The notes under the pieces are model-generated. The model was not told the DNA's origin. It was given only the letters and a program-made list of their open reading frames with translations, and did not search any database. The position numbers were made by a program, and so were the translations under genes. Positions 44,770 to 53,959 of a stretch of 64,000 nt of DNA are shown here, one piece after another; position 1 is the first letter of the stretch, and every line of letters begins with the position of its first letter. Source of the stretch: an uncultured Clostridia bacterium (GTDB taxonomy: Bacteria > Bacillota > Clostridia > TANB77 > CAG-508); assembly GCA_948896235.1 (NCBI GenBank), contig CAQUUC010000002.1, forward strand, positions 340,272 through 404,271, given 5' to 3'.

Positions 44770-47700
44770 ACTATTATTTTCTTCTACAATTTTTTTCTTA
44801 GAATCTTCTTTTAATTCTAAATTATCTTTTGCAACACTCATAAGAAGTTTAATCCTATTAGTTTGATTTGCTTCACTAGCGCCAGGGTCGTAATCCACAG
44901 GAGAAATATTTGCTTCTGGAAATTTATTTCTAATAGTTTTTATAACACCTTTACCAACAACATGATTTGGTAAGCAAGCAAAAGGTTGAACACAAACAAT
45001 ATTTGGAATATTATTTTCTATATATTCAATCATTTCAGCAGTTAAAAACCAACCTTCACCTGTTTGATTTCCAATACTTAGTACATCTTGTACCTTTTCT
45101 TCAAGATGCCATATATCACAAGGTGGTAAATAATCTTTCTTAGAATTTGCAAGAGCAATTTTTAAATCTTTTTCAAAAATATCAATTAAATTAATAGCAA
45201 TTTTAGATATTTTCGAAGACGTTTTATTTATCTTTAGTAAGTTATTAAATGTAATTTTATGAGTAGCCATAAATTTAACAAATCCCATAAAATCAGGAAG
45301 TATTACTTCTGCACCTTCTTTTTCAAGAAGATCAGCTACATAGTTGTTTCCAAAAGGATGATATTTTATTAATACTTCGCCAACAATACCAACTTTAGGT
45401 TTAACAACACTTGTATCAAGTTCAATTTGTTCAAAATCATTTACAATATCATAAATACTCTGTTTAAATTGTTTATTACTTGTAGTTTGTACTAATTCTT
45501 TGCACTTTACCATCCATTTATCAAATAGTTTTTGTGTTTCGCCCTTATTTACTTCATAAACTCTATTTTTTGTTAGCATTTTTTGAAGTAAATCACCATA
45601 AATAAGTGAACGAATAAGTTTCTCAACCATAGGAATAGTAAGTTTAAAACCAGCATTCTTCTCCATACCAACTAAATTAAATGAAATAACTGGAACATTA
45701 GCAAAACCAGCATCTTTTAAAGCCTTACGTATAAAACCAATATAATTTGTAGCTCTACAACCACCACCAGTTTGAGACATAATAAGAGCTGTTTTATTTG
45801 GATCATATTTACCAGATTCTAAAGCTTCTATCATTTGACCTGTAGTTAAAATAGAAGGATAACAAGCATCATTATTAACATATTTAAGGCCAGTTTCAAC
45901 TGTATGAGGAGTACATTCTCTTAGCAATTCTACATTATATCCACAAGATGCAACAGCAGAAGTTATAAGTTCAAAGTGAATTGGAGCCATTTGTGGAACA
46001 AGAATAGTGTATTCATTTTTCATATCCTTTGTAAAAGGAATTTTATTAACACCATAATCACCCAGGCAGCATGCATCTTTTTTCTTAGCTAAACGTTTTT
46101 CCATACTAGCAAGTAAAGAACGAATACGAATACGTACAGCACCTAAATTATTTACTTCATCTATCTTAATTAAAGTATACATTTTTTCATAACTTGATAA
46201 GATTTCTTCAACTTGATCAGTAGTTACAGCATCAACTCCACATCCAAAAGAATTAAGTTGAATAAGTTCTAAATTATCATGTTTACCTACAAAATCTGCA
46301 GCAGCATATAATCTTGCGTGAAACATCCATTGGTCTACAACTCTTAAAGGTCGTTTTGCTTCAGCTTGATTTGCAATACTATCTTCAGTTAAAACACATA
46401 AACCAAGACTTGTAATTAAAGTATCAATACCATGGTTAATTTCCGGGTCAACGTGGTAAGGACGACCAGCCAAAACAATACCCTTTAGATTATTTTTTTC
46501 AATATATTCTAAAGCTTCTTTTCCTTTATTATGAATATCATTTCGCACATTTTGATACTCGGCTTCAGCTTTATAAGCAGCTTCTAATAATTCTTTCTTA
46601 CTAAACTTATATTCCTTAAATTCATCTAATTCTAAAATTCTTTTTGTAAGATTTTTAGCATCAAAAGGTAAAAAAGGATTTAAAAATTTAATATTTTCAT
46701 TCTTTAATTCTTCAACATTATTCTTAAGAACTTCAGAATATGAAATTACAATTGGACAGTTGTAGTGGTTATCAGCCTTTTCATATTCCTTTCTTGAATA
46801 TGGAATACAAGGATAGAATATAGTTTTAATTCCAGAATCCAATAAACTTTTAATATGACCATGTGCAAGTTTTGCTGGATAACATACTGATTCAGAAGGC
46901 ATAGATTCCATACCCTTTTCATAAGTCTTTCTATTGCTCTTTTCAGAAAGAACAACTCTGAACCCTAAAGAAGTAAAGAAAGTAAACCAAAATGGATAAT
47001 CCTCATACATATTAAGCACTCTAGGAATACCAATAGTTCCACGAGGAGCATCTTTCTCTTTTAGAGGAGTATATCCAAAAATTCTATCAAATTTATATTT
47101 TACTAAATTTGGTAAATCATTATTAGTAGAAACAATACCAGCACCACGCTCACAACGGTTACCTGAAATATGCTTTTTACCATTACTAAACTTATTAATA
47201 GTAAGTAAACAATGATTTTCACATCCATTACATCTTGTATGAGTAACTGTAATTTCTAATTTATCAAGTTCGCAGGCCTTTAAAATTTTAGAATGATATT
47301 CCATATCAAAATTAGCTTCAAATTGTTCTTTTGCAAGTATCGCTACACCATAAGCACCCATAAGACCAGAAATATCTGGGCGAACTACATTTTTTCCAAC
47401 AATTAATTCAAATGCACGAAGTACAGCATCATTATAAAAAGTACCACCTTGAACAACAATATAATCGCCCAAAGTCTTAGTATCCCTAACCTTCATAACC
47501 TTTTGAATAGCATTTTTAATAACAGAATAAGAAAGACCTGCAGAAATATCTCCAACAGAGTAACCTTCTTTTTGAGCTTGTTTGATTTTTGAATTCATAA
47601 AAACAGTACATCTAGAACCAAGGTCAACAGGACTTCTAGATTTTAGTGCTTCTTCTACAAATCCACTAACAGAAAGATTTAAGCTCTTTGCAAATGTTTC

Positions 47701-49059
47701 AATAAAAGAACCACAACCAGAAGAACAAGCCTCATTAAGCATAATGTTATCAATAACACCATTTTTAATCTTAATATACTTCATATCTTGTCCACCAATG
47801 TCAACAATACTTGTAACATTTGGCATAAATTTCTTCGCAGCTGTATAATGTGCAATAGTTTCAATCTCATTCAAATCTACATTTAAAGCTGTTTGAATAA
47901 GTTTTTCACCATAACCTGTAACACCACTATATCTAACATTTACCCCTTGAGGTAAAACAGAATATAACTCTTTTAACATTTTAATAACACTATTTAAAGG
48001 ATTTCCTTCATTACTTCCATATAACGAATATAATAAATTAGCATCTCTATCAATTACTACAAGTTTAGTTGTAGTAGAACCAGCATCAATGCCAATAAAA
48101 CAGTCACCTGAATAAGAAGAAAGTTCAGCTTTTGAAACTTTATCATTATCGTGTCTTTTCTTAAATTCATCGTAATCCGCGTCAATACTAAATAGCGGTT
48201 TTAAAGGAACAGTAGTATCATCATGAGAGATTCTTAAAACCTCGATTTTACTCTTTAAATTTTCTACAGAAATAGGAGTAGAATTAATAGAATCAAGACA
48301 AGCTCCTTTTGCTACTAATAAATGTGCTTCATCAGGAATAATCGTAGACTCATCAGTCAAATGTAAAGTCTCAATAAATCTATTTCTTAATTCTGATAAA
48401 TAATTAAGTGGGCCACCTAAAAATGCAACATTACCGCGAATTGGTCTACCACAAGCAAGACCGCTAATTGTTTGATTAACTACTGCTTGGAAAATTGAAG
48501 CAGCAATATCTTCTTTTGCTGCGCCCTCATTTAAAAGAGGTTGAATATCAGTTTTTGCAAAAACACCACAACGAGAAGCGATAGGATAAATTGTATTATA
48601 ATTTTTTGCAAGTTGATTTAATCCTTCAGTATCAGTATTTAATAAACTAGCCATTTGGTCTATAAAAGCACCTGTACCACCTGCACAAGTACCATTCATA
48701 CGTTGCTCTATAGATTTATCAAAATAAATAATCTTAGCATCTTCTCCACCAAGTTCGATAACAACATCTGTTTTTGGAATATACTTTTCAACAGCTCGTT
48801 TACAAGCAACAACCTCTTGAATAAAAGGAAGCTCCAAAAATTTAGAAGCACTCATAGCACCTGATCCCGTAAGAGCAACAGTAAAAGTATTATATGGATA
48901 TTTTAAAGTAAGTTCATTTAAAACATCACAAATAGTATTTTTTGTATCTGAAAAATGTCTTCTATAAGACATAAAAATTGTATCTAAATTATTATCCATT
49001 ACTACAATTTTAACAGTAGTAGAACCAACATCTAATCCTATATGTAGTAAATTATTCAT
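44746..49059 (-). CDS. Giant 2-hydroxyacyl-CoA dehydratase activase-related protein (double activase, DUF2229, HgdB-like)
   Basis: A 1437-residue cytoplasmic protein. Two BadF/BadG/HgdC-type ASKHA ATPase domains come in tandem: GLDVGSTTVKIVVMD at residue 8 and GIDAGSTTTKLVVID near residue 322. Each has its GGEDAKII or GGQDMKYI motif and cysteine region (GTCAGGTGAFIDQ, CSSGCGSFIE). Then a DUF2229 part follows (HTRCNGCENHC, GIPRVLNMYEDYPFWF) and an HgdB-like CoA-dehydratase region with Cys motifs (GCGVDAVTTDQ, NDACYPSILTTGQ). Proteins of this long form occur in anaerobes and are thought to handle [4Fe-4S] radical electron transfer. The substrate is unknown. It is intact, and all CGGs are out of frame. 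Confidence 0.85.
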   Translation of the reverse strand: MNNLLHIGLDVGSTTVKIVVMDNNLDTIFMSYRRHFSDTKNTICDVLNELTLKYPYNTFTVALTGSGAMSASKFLELPFIQEVVACKRAVEKYIPKTDVVIELGGEDAKIIYFDKSIEQRMNGTCAGGTGAFIDQMASLLNTDTEGLNQLAKNYNTIYPIASRCGVFAKTDIQPLLNEGAAKEDIAASIFQAVVNQTISGLACGRPIRGNVAFLGGPLNYLSELRNRFIETLHLTDESTIIPDEAHLLVAKGACLDSINSTPISVENLKSKIEVLRISHDDTTVPLKPLFSIDADYDEFKKRHDNDKVSKAELSSYSGDCFIGIDAGSTTTKLVVIDRDANLLYSLYGSNEGNPLNSVIKMLKELYSVLPQGVNVRYSGVTGYGEKLIQTALNVDLNEIETIAHYTAAKKFMPNVTSIVDIGGQDMKYIKIKNGVIDNIMLNEACSSGCGSFIETFAKSLNLSVSGFVEEALKSRSPVDLGSRCTVFMNSKIKQAQKEGYSVGDISAGLSYSVIKNAIQKVMKVRDTKTLGDYIVVQGGTFYNDAVLRAFELIVGKNVVRPDISGLMGAYGVAILAKEQFEANFDMEYHSKILKACELDKLEITVTHTRCNGCENHCLLTINKFSNGKKHISGNRCERGAGIVSTNNDLPNLVKYKFDRIFGYTPLKEKDAPRGTIGIPRVLNMYEDYPFWFTFFTSLGFRVVLSEKSNRKTYEKGMESMPSESVCYPAKLAHGHIKSLLDSGIKTIFYPCIPYSRKEYEKADNHYNCPIVISYSEVLKNNVEELKNENIKFLNPFLPFDAKNLTKRILELDEFKEYKFSKKELLEAAYKAEAEYQNVRNDIHNKGKEALEYIEKNNLKGIVLAGRPYHVDPEINHGIDTLITSLGLCVLTEDSIANQAEAKRPLRVVDQWMFHARLYAAADFVGKHDNLELIQLNSFGCGVDAVTTDQVEEILSSYEKMYTLIKIDEVNNLGAVRIRIRSLLASMEKRLAKKKDACCLGDYGVNKIPFTKDMKNEYTILVPQMAPIHFELITSAVASCGYNVELLRECTPHTVETGLKYVNNDACYPSILTTGQMIEALESGKYDPNKTALIMSQTGGGCRATNYIGFIRKALKDAGFANVPVISFNLVGMEKNAGFKLTIPMVEKLIRSLIYGDLLQKMLTKNRVYEVNKGETQKLFDKWMVKCKELVQTTSNKQFKQSIYDIVNDFEQIELDTSVVKPKVGIVGEVLIKYHPFGNNYVADLLEKEGAEVILPDFMGFVKFMATHKITFNNLLKINKTSSKISKIAINLIDIFEKDLKIALANSKKDYLPPCDIWHLEEKVQDVLSIGNQTGEGWFLTAEMIEYIENNIPNIVCVQPFACLPNHVVGKGVIKTIRNKFPEANISPVDYDPGASEANQTNRIKLLMSVAKDNLELKEDSKKKIVEENNSEKEPTLI

Positions 49060-49162
49060 AATTATTAACTCCTTTCTCTTTATAGAAAAAGATTAAAAAA
49101 TCAACTTATATTGTATACTTAAAATATGAATTTGTCAATTGTAAAAATCTTACAGTAGAGAG

Positions 49163-49263
49163 AAAAAAGGAGCTGAATATTATGGGATAAACGTTTCAAC
49201 AAATAGTGAAGAATATCTACAAAATGGGTATAAAAATGGAGGTTGGTATGAAAAAATAGATTA
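49163..49263 (+). other. Short coding remnant, ~30 residues
   Basis: A stop-bounded frame reads KGAEYYGINVSTNSEEYLQN then GYKNGGWYEKID and a stop, with protein-like composition but no start codon. It is probably the C-terminal remnant of a lost gene. Confidence 0.3.
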
Positions 49264-49332
49264 AATAAATATGTTCTAAACCAAACTTGTCTATCATAAG
49301 ATTAAACAAAAAGAAAAAGAGAGGAGAATCTT

Positions 49333-49909
49333 ATGAAAAACAAGAAAATAGTAATTATATTGGTATTAATAATAATTATTTTAGGACTAGTACGGATGCT
49401 TTGTATATAAAAAGATACAAGCTAATAAGCAAGAAGAAAACAGAATAATAGAATACATACCAGAAGAAGAAATAGATGTAGCAGGGTTAAGACAAACTGT
49501 AGTATCACTATACTTTAATCAAAAAGATACCAATACACTAGTACCAGAAGCAAGGAGAGTTGATGTAAAAGAAATAACTAAAGATCCATATAATACATTA
49601 TTAAAATTGTTAATTGAAGGACCTAAAAATGAAGGACTAGAAAAAGTAATACCAGATGGAACAAAAATAAATAAAATTGAAATAAAAAACGGAATAGTAA
49701 ATATAGACGTATCAAAGGAATTCGTAGAAAACCATAAAGGTGGGGCAGAAGCGGAAAGTAGAACAATATATTCAATAGTAAATACTTTAACAGGATTAAA
49801 CGAAGTAGAAGCAGTAAAAATATTAATAGATGGAGATAATGAAGCGGGTTTTAAGGATAACCTTGTAAATTTTAAAAATGCATTTGTAAAACAAGAAAGT
49901 ACTACTTAA
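49333..49909 (+). CDS. GerMN-domain lipoprotein, +1 frameshift at CGG inside the lipobox
   Basis: Read through a +1 shift at CGG 49393-49395 this is a 191-residue lipoprotein. The first 20 codons (MKNKKIVIILVLIIIILGLV) form a signal peptide. Dropping the C gives GGA TGC, so the frame reads LVGC, a textbook lipobox with Gly at -1 and the lipidated Cys at +1. The mature part has a linker and a GerMN domain from about residue 60 (VSLYFNQKDTNTLVPEARRV, DPYNTLLKLLIEGPKNEGL, NIDVSKEFVENHKGGAEAES). GerMN domains occur in spore germination and sporulation proteins such as GerM. The zero frame stops after RML CI. GAGGAG precedes the ATG. The Gly identity predicted from the shift is exactly what lipoprotein processing needs. 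Confidence 0.85.
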
Positions 49910-50120
49910 AAAAACAGTAAAACTTGAAACATTTAAGAGCCTTTTGACAGTTACATAAAAAACCTTCTACTTCACGAAGAGAACATAGAGTGTTCTCTTT
50001 TTTTTGCGAAAAATTAAAAGAAACTTTATTGTTACAAGAATTAGAACAATTATTAGAGCAATTCTTTAAATTATTACAGTAACAATTATTATTATATTTA
50101 TTAGAGCGAAAAACCTTCAT
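49902..50120 (-). CDS. Possible small Cys/Asn-rich protein
   Basis: A 72-residue frame beginning MKVFRSNKYNNNCYCNN with AGGGG upstream. It has about ten cysteines in CxC, CxxxC and similar spacings (CSNNCSNSC, CNCQKALKC). It resembles small cysteine-rich clostridial proteins, but I cannot name a family. Its DNA also contains the plus-strand terminator of the GerMN gene, which argues for caution: the frame may be accidental. Confidence 0.35.
   Translation of the reverse strand: MKVFRSNKYNNNCYCNNLKNCSNNCSNSCNNKVSFNFSQKKENTLCSLREVEGFLCNCQKALKCFKFYCFFK
49978..50005 (+). terminator. Terminator after the GerMN lipoprotein gene
   Basis: AGAGAACA and TGTTCTCT form an 8-bp stem with a 5-base loop, followed by a long T run (about 8). 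Confidence 0.85.
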
Positions 50121-50191
50121 ATAAAACCCCTCTTTGCAAAAACATAAATTTAATATATAATATGAAAAAAAAAAGTAAAAAGTGAGGAAAT

Positions 50192-50935
50192 ATGGTAGAG
50201 TTATTAGAAAATGAAAGAATAGATGATTTAGAATATAAAGGTTTAAAAATAATACAAAATAAAGATGGATTTTGTTTTGGAATAGATAGCATATTATTAA
50301 CAGATTTTGCAAAAGAAATAAAAGAAGGAAGTAAAGTAATAGACTTAGGAACAGGAACAGGAATAATTGGAATACTACTAAGCGAGAAGATAAAGCCATC
50401 AAAGATAATTGGAGTAGAAATTCAAAAAGAAGTATATGAAATGGCACAAAAAAGCATCGAGTTAAACCATTTACAAGACAAATTTGAAATAATAAATGGA
50501 GATATAAAAGACTTGCAAGATAAATTGCAAATGAACACATTTGATGCAGTAGTAACCAATCCACCATATAGAAAACTAGGAACAGGAATCACAAATGAAA
50601 ATAATAAAAAATTAATATCAAGACATGAGATAACGGCAACATTGGAAGACTTTATACAAATTTCAAATAAATTATTAAAGGATAAAGGAAGTTTATATAT
50701 GGTACATAGACCAGATAGACTAGCAGATATTATTGAACTCTTAAGAAAATATAAACTAGAACCAAAAGAAATAAGATTTGTATATCCAAAAGAAAGAAAA
50801 GAATCAAATTTAATATTAATAAAAGCAACCAAAAATGCAAAACCATTTTTGAAAATAGAAAAACCACTATATGTATATAAAGAAAATGGAGAATACACTG
50901 ATGAAATCTTAAAAATATATGGAAAAAAGGAGTAG
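50192..50935 (+). CDS. tRNA1(Val) adenine-N6 methyltransferase-like (TrmN6/YfiC)
   Basis: A 247-residue SAM methyltransferase: NKDGFCFGIDSILLTDFAKE, the SAM motif DLGTGTGIIGILLSEK, and the catalytic VVTNPPYRK (N-P-P-Y, typical of amino-methyltransferases). It is the Firmicutes YabB/TrmN6 group, which usually lies beside rsmI, as here. GAGGAAAT precedes the ATG. Confidence 0.88.
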   Translation: MVELLENERIDDLEYKGLKIIQNKDGFCFGIDSILLTDFAKEIKEGSKVIDLGTGTGIIGILLSEKIKPSKIIGVEIQKEVYEMAQKSIELNHLQDKFEIINGDIKDLQDKLQMNTFDAVVTNPPYRKLGTGITNENNKKLISRHEITATLEDFIQISNKLLKDKGSLYMVHRPDRLADIIELLRKYKLEPKEIRFVYPKERKESNLILIKATKNAKPFLKIEKPLYVYKENGEYTDEILKIYGKKE

Positions 50936-50939
50936 GAAA

Positions 50940-51773
50940 ATGCAAGGAGAATTATATATTGTAGCGACACCAATAGGAAATTTAGAAGATATAACATTAA
51001 GAGCAATTAGAATACTAAAAGAAGTAGATATAATAGCAGCAGAAGATACAAGACATACACTAAAACTATTAAATCACTTAGGGTTATCAAAAACACTTAT
51101 TAGTTATCATAGGCACAATGAGGAAATAAAGACTGAAGAACTAATAAATAAACTGATAGAAGGAAAAAGTATAGCCTTAGTATCAGATGCAGGAACACCA
51201 GTGATATCTGATCCGGGTGGAGAAATAGTTAAAGCTGCAATAAAAAATAATATAAAAGTAACACCAGTGCCAGGGGCATGCGCAGCAATTACAGCATTAA
51301 TAGCATCAGGAATAGATGCAAAAGAATTTACATTTATAGGATTTTTGCCACAAAATAAAAAAAATAGAAAAGAAAAATTAGAACAAATAAAAAATGCTGA
51401 AATCACTACAATATTGTATGAAGCACCACATAAACTATTACAAACTTTACAAGATTTAAAACCTATTGTAGAAAATAGAAATATAGTACTTGCAAGAGAA
51501 TTAACAAAAATCCATGAAGAATATATAACAGGTACAATAGAAGAAATAGAGAAAATTATAGAAATACCTAAAGGAGAATATGTAATAATAGTTGATAAAA
51601 ATCAAAAAACTAAAAAGGAAATACAATTAGAAGAATTAAATGGATTATCAATAAAAGAACACTATGAGTATTATAAACAAAAAGGTTTAGAAAAAAAAGA
51701 AATAATAAAACAAATAGCAAAAGATAGAAATGTAAATAAAAATGAAATATATCAAAAATTTTTAGATAAATAA
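50940..51773 (+). CDS. rsmI: 16S rRNA (cytidine1402-2'-O)-methyltransferase RsmI
   Basis: A 277-residue tetrapyrrole-methylase-fold enzyme: GELYIVATPIGNLEDITLRAIRIL, AAEDTRHTLKLLNHLG, SDAGTPVISDPGGEIVKAAI and PGACAAITALIASG are hallmark motifs. The ATG at 50940 follows AAAGGAG. It starts 4 bases after trmN6, so the two form an operon. It 2'-O-methylates C1402 of 16S rRNA, affecting decoding fidelity. Confidence 0.95.
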   Translation: MQGELYIVATPIGNLEDITLRAIRILKEVDIIAAEDTRHTLKLLNHLGLSKTLISYHRHNEEIKTEELINKLIEGKSIALVSDAGTPVISDPGGEIVKAAIKNNIKVTPVPGACAAITALIASGIDAKEFTFIGFLPQNKKNRKEKLEQIKNAEITTILYEAPHKLLQTLQDLKPIVENRNIVLARELTKIHEEYITGTIEEIEKIIEIPKGEYVIIVDKNQKTKKEIQLEELNGLSIKEHYEYYKQKGLEKKEIIKQIAKDRNVNKNEIYQKFLDK

Positions 51774-51802
51774 AAAAGCAACACATAAAAATGTTGCTTT
51801 TT
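51773..51802. terminator. Bidirectional terminator between rsmI and abrB
   Basis: AAAAAGCAACA and TGTTGCTTTTT pair over 11 bp around an 8-base loop between two convergent genes. Confidence 0.85.
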
Positions 51803-52058
51803 ATTTATTATCTTCAGCTAATTTATTAATTTTTTCAGCACATTTAGAACAAACCAATTTTTCATTGTATGTAACTAGCTTTTTTGTAGAACCACAAAAA
51901 ATACAATTTGGTTCGTATTTTTTTAAAACAATAGTAGAACCATCGACAAAAATTTCTATAGGGTCCTTTTCATAAATTCCAAATTTATTTCTAAGTTCAA
52001 TAGGTATAACAACTCTACCAAGCTCATCGACTCTTCTAACAATTCCTGTTGATTTCAT
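51801..52058 (-). CDS. AbrB/SpoVT-family transition-state regulator with C-terminal zinc ribbon
   Basis: An 85-residue protein. MKSTGIVRRVDELGRVVIPIELRNKFGI is the AbrB swapped-hairpin DNA-binding motif (residues 1-28), and the C-terminal half has CIFCGSTKK...VCSKCAEK, a four-cysteine zinc ribbon. The ATG at 52058 has AAGGAGG upstream; the longer frame has no site. These regulators control growth-phase transitions and sporulation. spmA-spmB lies next to it. Confidence 0.9.
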   Translation of the reverse strand: MKSTGIVRRVDELGRVVIPIELRNKFGIYEKDPIEIFVDGSTIVLKKYEPNCIFCGSTKKLVTYNEKLVCSKCAEKINKLAEDNK

Positions 52059-52297
52059 CACAAAAAACCTCCTTAAAATAAAACCTATTTCCAACAAAAT
52101 TCGACAAATTCCTATAAACAATAATATCACTAAAAGTCGCATTTTGTCAATGGAAATAACTAACAAATATTATAAAAATAGTTAAAATTTGAAAACAAAA
52201 ATGAACTATAAGCGTATCTTGTAGAAATATAAACTTGATGAGTTCTTTTTTATAAGTAATAGAATAAAATAAAATAAAAAACAATGAGGAGATAAAA

Positions 52298-52873
52298 GTG
52301 TTAAATATATTATGGCCAATATTTATAATAATATCTTACATATATGCTATATTTACTGGAAATGTAAATGAAATAAACAATTCAGTATTTGAATCTTGTG
52401 AAAGTGCAGTAAAATTAACAATAACATTTTTAGGAACAATGTGTTTATGGAGTGGAATAATGCAGATTGCTAAGAAAACCACATTAATAGATAAATTAAC
52501 TAAACTTTTAACCCCAATAATGAAAATACTATTTCCAGAAATTCAAAAAGGAAATCCTGTACATAAAGAAATATCAATGAATATGGTAGCAAACATATTA
52601 GGACTAGGTAATGCTGCTACACCACTTGGGTTAAAAGCAATGAAAACATTGCAAAAAGATAATCCCAAAAAAGATACATTAACAAATTCAATGGCAATGT
52701 TTATAATAATAAACACTGCATCAATACAAATAATACCTACAACTGTCATAGCAATACGAAGTTCACTTGGTTCTACAAACCCAACCCAAATAATAATACC
52801 AGTATGGATTGCAACTTTGGTCGCTGCAATGGCTGGAATTACTACAGCAAAAATATTAATGAAAAAATATTAG
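52298..52873 (+). CDS. spmA: Spore maturation protein A (nucleoside-recognition domain)
   Basis: A 191-residue membrane protein starting at GTG after GAGGAG. SCESAVKLTITFLGTMCLWSGIM and NMVANILGLGNAATPLGLKAM are nucleoside-recognition (Gate) motifs of SpmA. SpmA with SpmB is needed for spore core dehydration in Bacillus and Clostridium. spmB follows 21 bases on. Confidence 0.93.
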   Translation: MLNILWPIFIIISYIYAIFTGNVNEINNSVFESCESAVKLTITFLGTMCLWSGIMQIAKKTTLIDKLTKLLTPIMKILFPEIQKGNPVHKEISMNMVANILGLGNAATPLGLKAMKTLQKDNPKKDTLTNSMAMFIIINTASIQIIPTTVIAIRSSLGSTNPTQIIIPVWIATLVAAMAGITTAKILMKKY

Positions 52874-52894
52874 TGTGGTAAAGGAGTAAAGAAT

Positions 52895-53423
52895 ATGAAT
52901 ATAATAAATTACGTATCAGCAATGGCAGTTCCTGCAATAATACTTTTAATAATAATATATGGAGTAAAAGAAAAAATAAAAGTATATGATACATTTTTAG
53001 AAGGAGCCAAAGAAGGACTTGAAGTAGTAATAAACATATTTCCAACATTAATAGGAATATTCTTAGCGGTAGGAGCATTAAGAGCATCAGGGATATTAGA
53101 TTTAATAATAAATATAATAAAACCACTAATAACAGCACTAAAAATACCAGCAGAAATAATGCCACTTGCAATCTTAAGACCAATTTCAGGGAGTGCATCA
53201 ATGGCAGTAGCAACAGATATAATGTCTAAATATGGGGTCGATAATATAATAGGAATAATAGCAGGAACAATCATGGGATCAACAGAAACAACATTCTATA
53301 CAATAGCATTATACACAAGTGCAGTTGGTATAAAAAAAATAAGATATGTATTAGTAGCTGCATTAGTAGCAGACATCGTACGGAATGCTTACGTCTGTAG
53401 TAATTTGTCGAATTGTGTCGTAA
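52895..53423 (+). CDS. spmB: Spore maturation protein B, +1 frameshift at CGG near the C-terminus
   Basis: The zero frame codes 162 normal SpmB residues (YDTFLEGAKEGLEVVINIFPTLIG, AILRPISGSASMAVATDIMSKYG, GSTETTFYTIALYTSAVG). CGG 53381-53383 then breaks it after LVAALVADIV. Dropping the C gives GMLTSVVICRIVS and a stop, the usual short hydrophobic SpmB end after a conserved Gly; 175 residues in total. The zero frame instead adds an unrelated 27-residue tail (RNAYVCSNLSN...). SpmB pairs with SpmA in the spore membrane for core dehydration. AAGGAG precedes the ATG. Confidence 0.88.
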
Positions 53424-53431
53424 AGTTTTTG

Positions 53432-53460
53432 TTGACATCTGTAAAAAAAGGTAGTAAAAT
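53432..53460 (+). promoter_or_regulatory. Promoter immediately after spmB
   Basis: TTGACA (53432-53437), 17-bp spacer, TAAAAT (53455-53460). It points toward the structured-RNA candidate, about 190 bases downstream. Confidence 0.55.
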
Positions 53461-53652
53461 ATAAACATATTGAATCAAACAAATTTAATGACAAAAAAAT
53501 TTTTTTCATTTTTTTCTAACAGAAAAAATTATAATGAAATCAAAATCCAAAAATCCAAAAAATAAAATTAAATAGAAAATAAAAATATAAAGAGATAGAT
53601 TCTAATTTTATTTCATAATATTTATATTTTTAATTGAACGAGTCATTAATCT

Positions 53653-53755
53653 TGTAGGGGATAAATTAATAGATAAATTGCCCAGTAAGCATTGTTTTTA
53701 GTAGGTTTCCTAAATGTTCAAACTTCCCTTATATTGAACGGAAATATCCCCTACA
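53653..53755 (+). ncRNA. Candidate structured RNA, unrecognised
   Basis: TGTAGGGGATA (53653-53663) and TATCCCCTACA (53745-53755) form an 11-bp closing stem around about 80 bases that contain GTTCAA...TTGAAC and other short stems. It is much more G/C-rich than its surroundings and is followed by CCCATAAATGGG and then a terminator at 53793-53822. I matched no known riboswitch or small-RNA family. The strand is set by the upstream promoter and downstream terminator; orientation is therefore inferred. Confidence 0.45.
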
Positions 53756-53792
53756 GCCCCCATAAATGGGAAAATATATTTTATTCAATTTT

Positions 53793-53822
53793 ACTAGGGT
53801 AATAAAACCCTAGTTTTCTTTT
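53793..53822 (+). terminator. Terminator after the structured-RNA candidate
   Basis: ACTAGGGT and ACCCTAGT form an 8-bp stem with a 6-base loop followed by TTTCTTTTT. Confidence 0.75.
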
Positions 53823-53843
53823 TATATAATAATCTAAAGTTTC

Positions 53844-53915
53844 ATATCTATCAAACTATATGGGCAATATAGTTTGATAGATATACTTGAAGTAATAGGT
53901 AAAAATAGGTATAAT
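53844..53915 (+). promoter_or_regulatory. 17-bp inverted repeat plus promoter
   Basis: ATATCTATCAAACTATA (53844-53860) pairs perfectly with TATAGTTTGATAGATAT (53868-53884). TTGAAG (53887-53892), a 17-bp spacer and TATAAT (53910-53915) follow directly. The repeat lies just before the -35 box, so it may be an operator or a boundary hairpin. Confidence 0.6.
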
Positions 53916-53959
53916 CTTAATAGAAACTATAAAACAGTAAATTGAAAGGTAGGTATTTT

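Noticed and set aside
49902..50120. Confident call of a Cys-rich ranthipeptide or metal-binding peptide
   Set aside because: The cysteine spacing does not match SCIFF or another family I know, no radical-SAM partner is adjacent and the frame overlaps a terminator.
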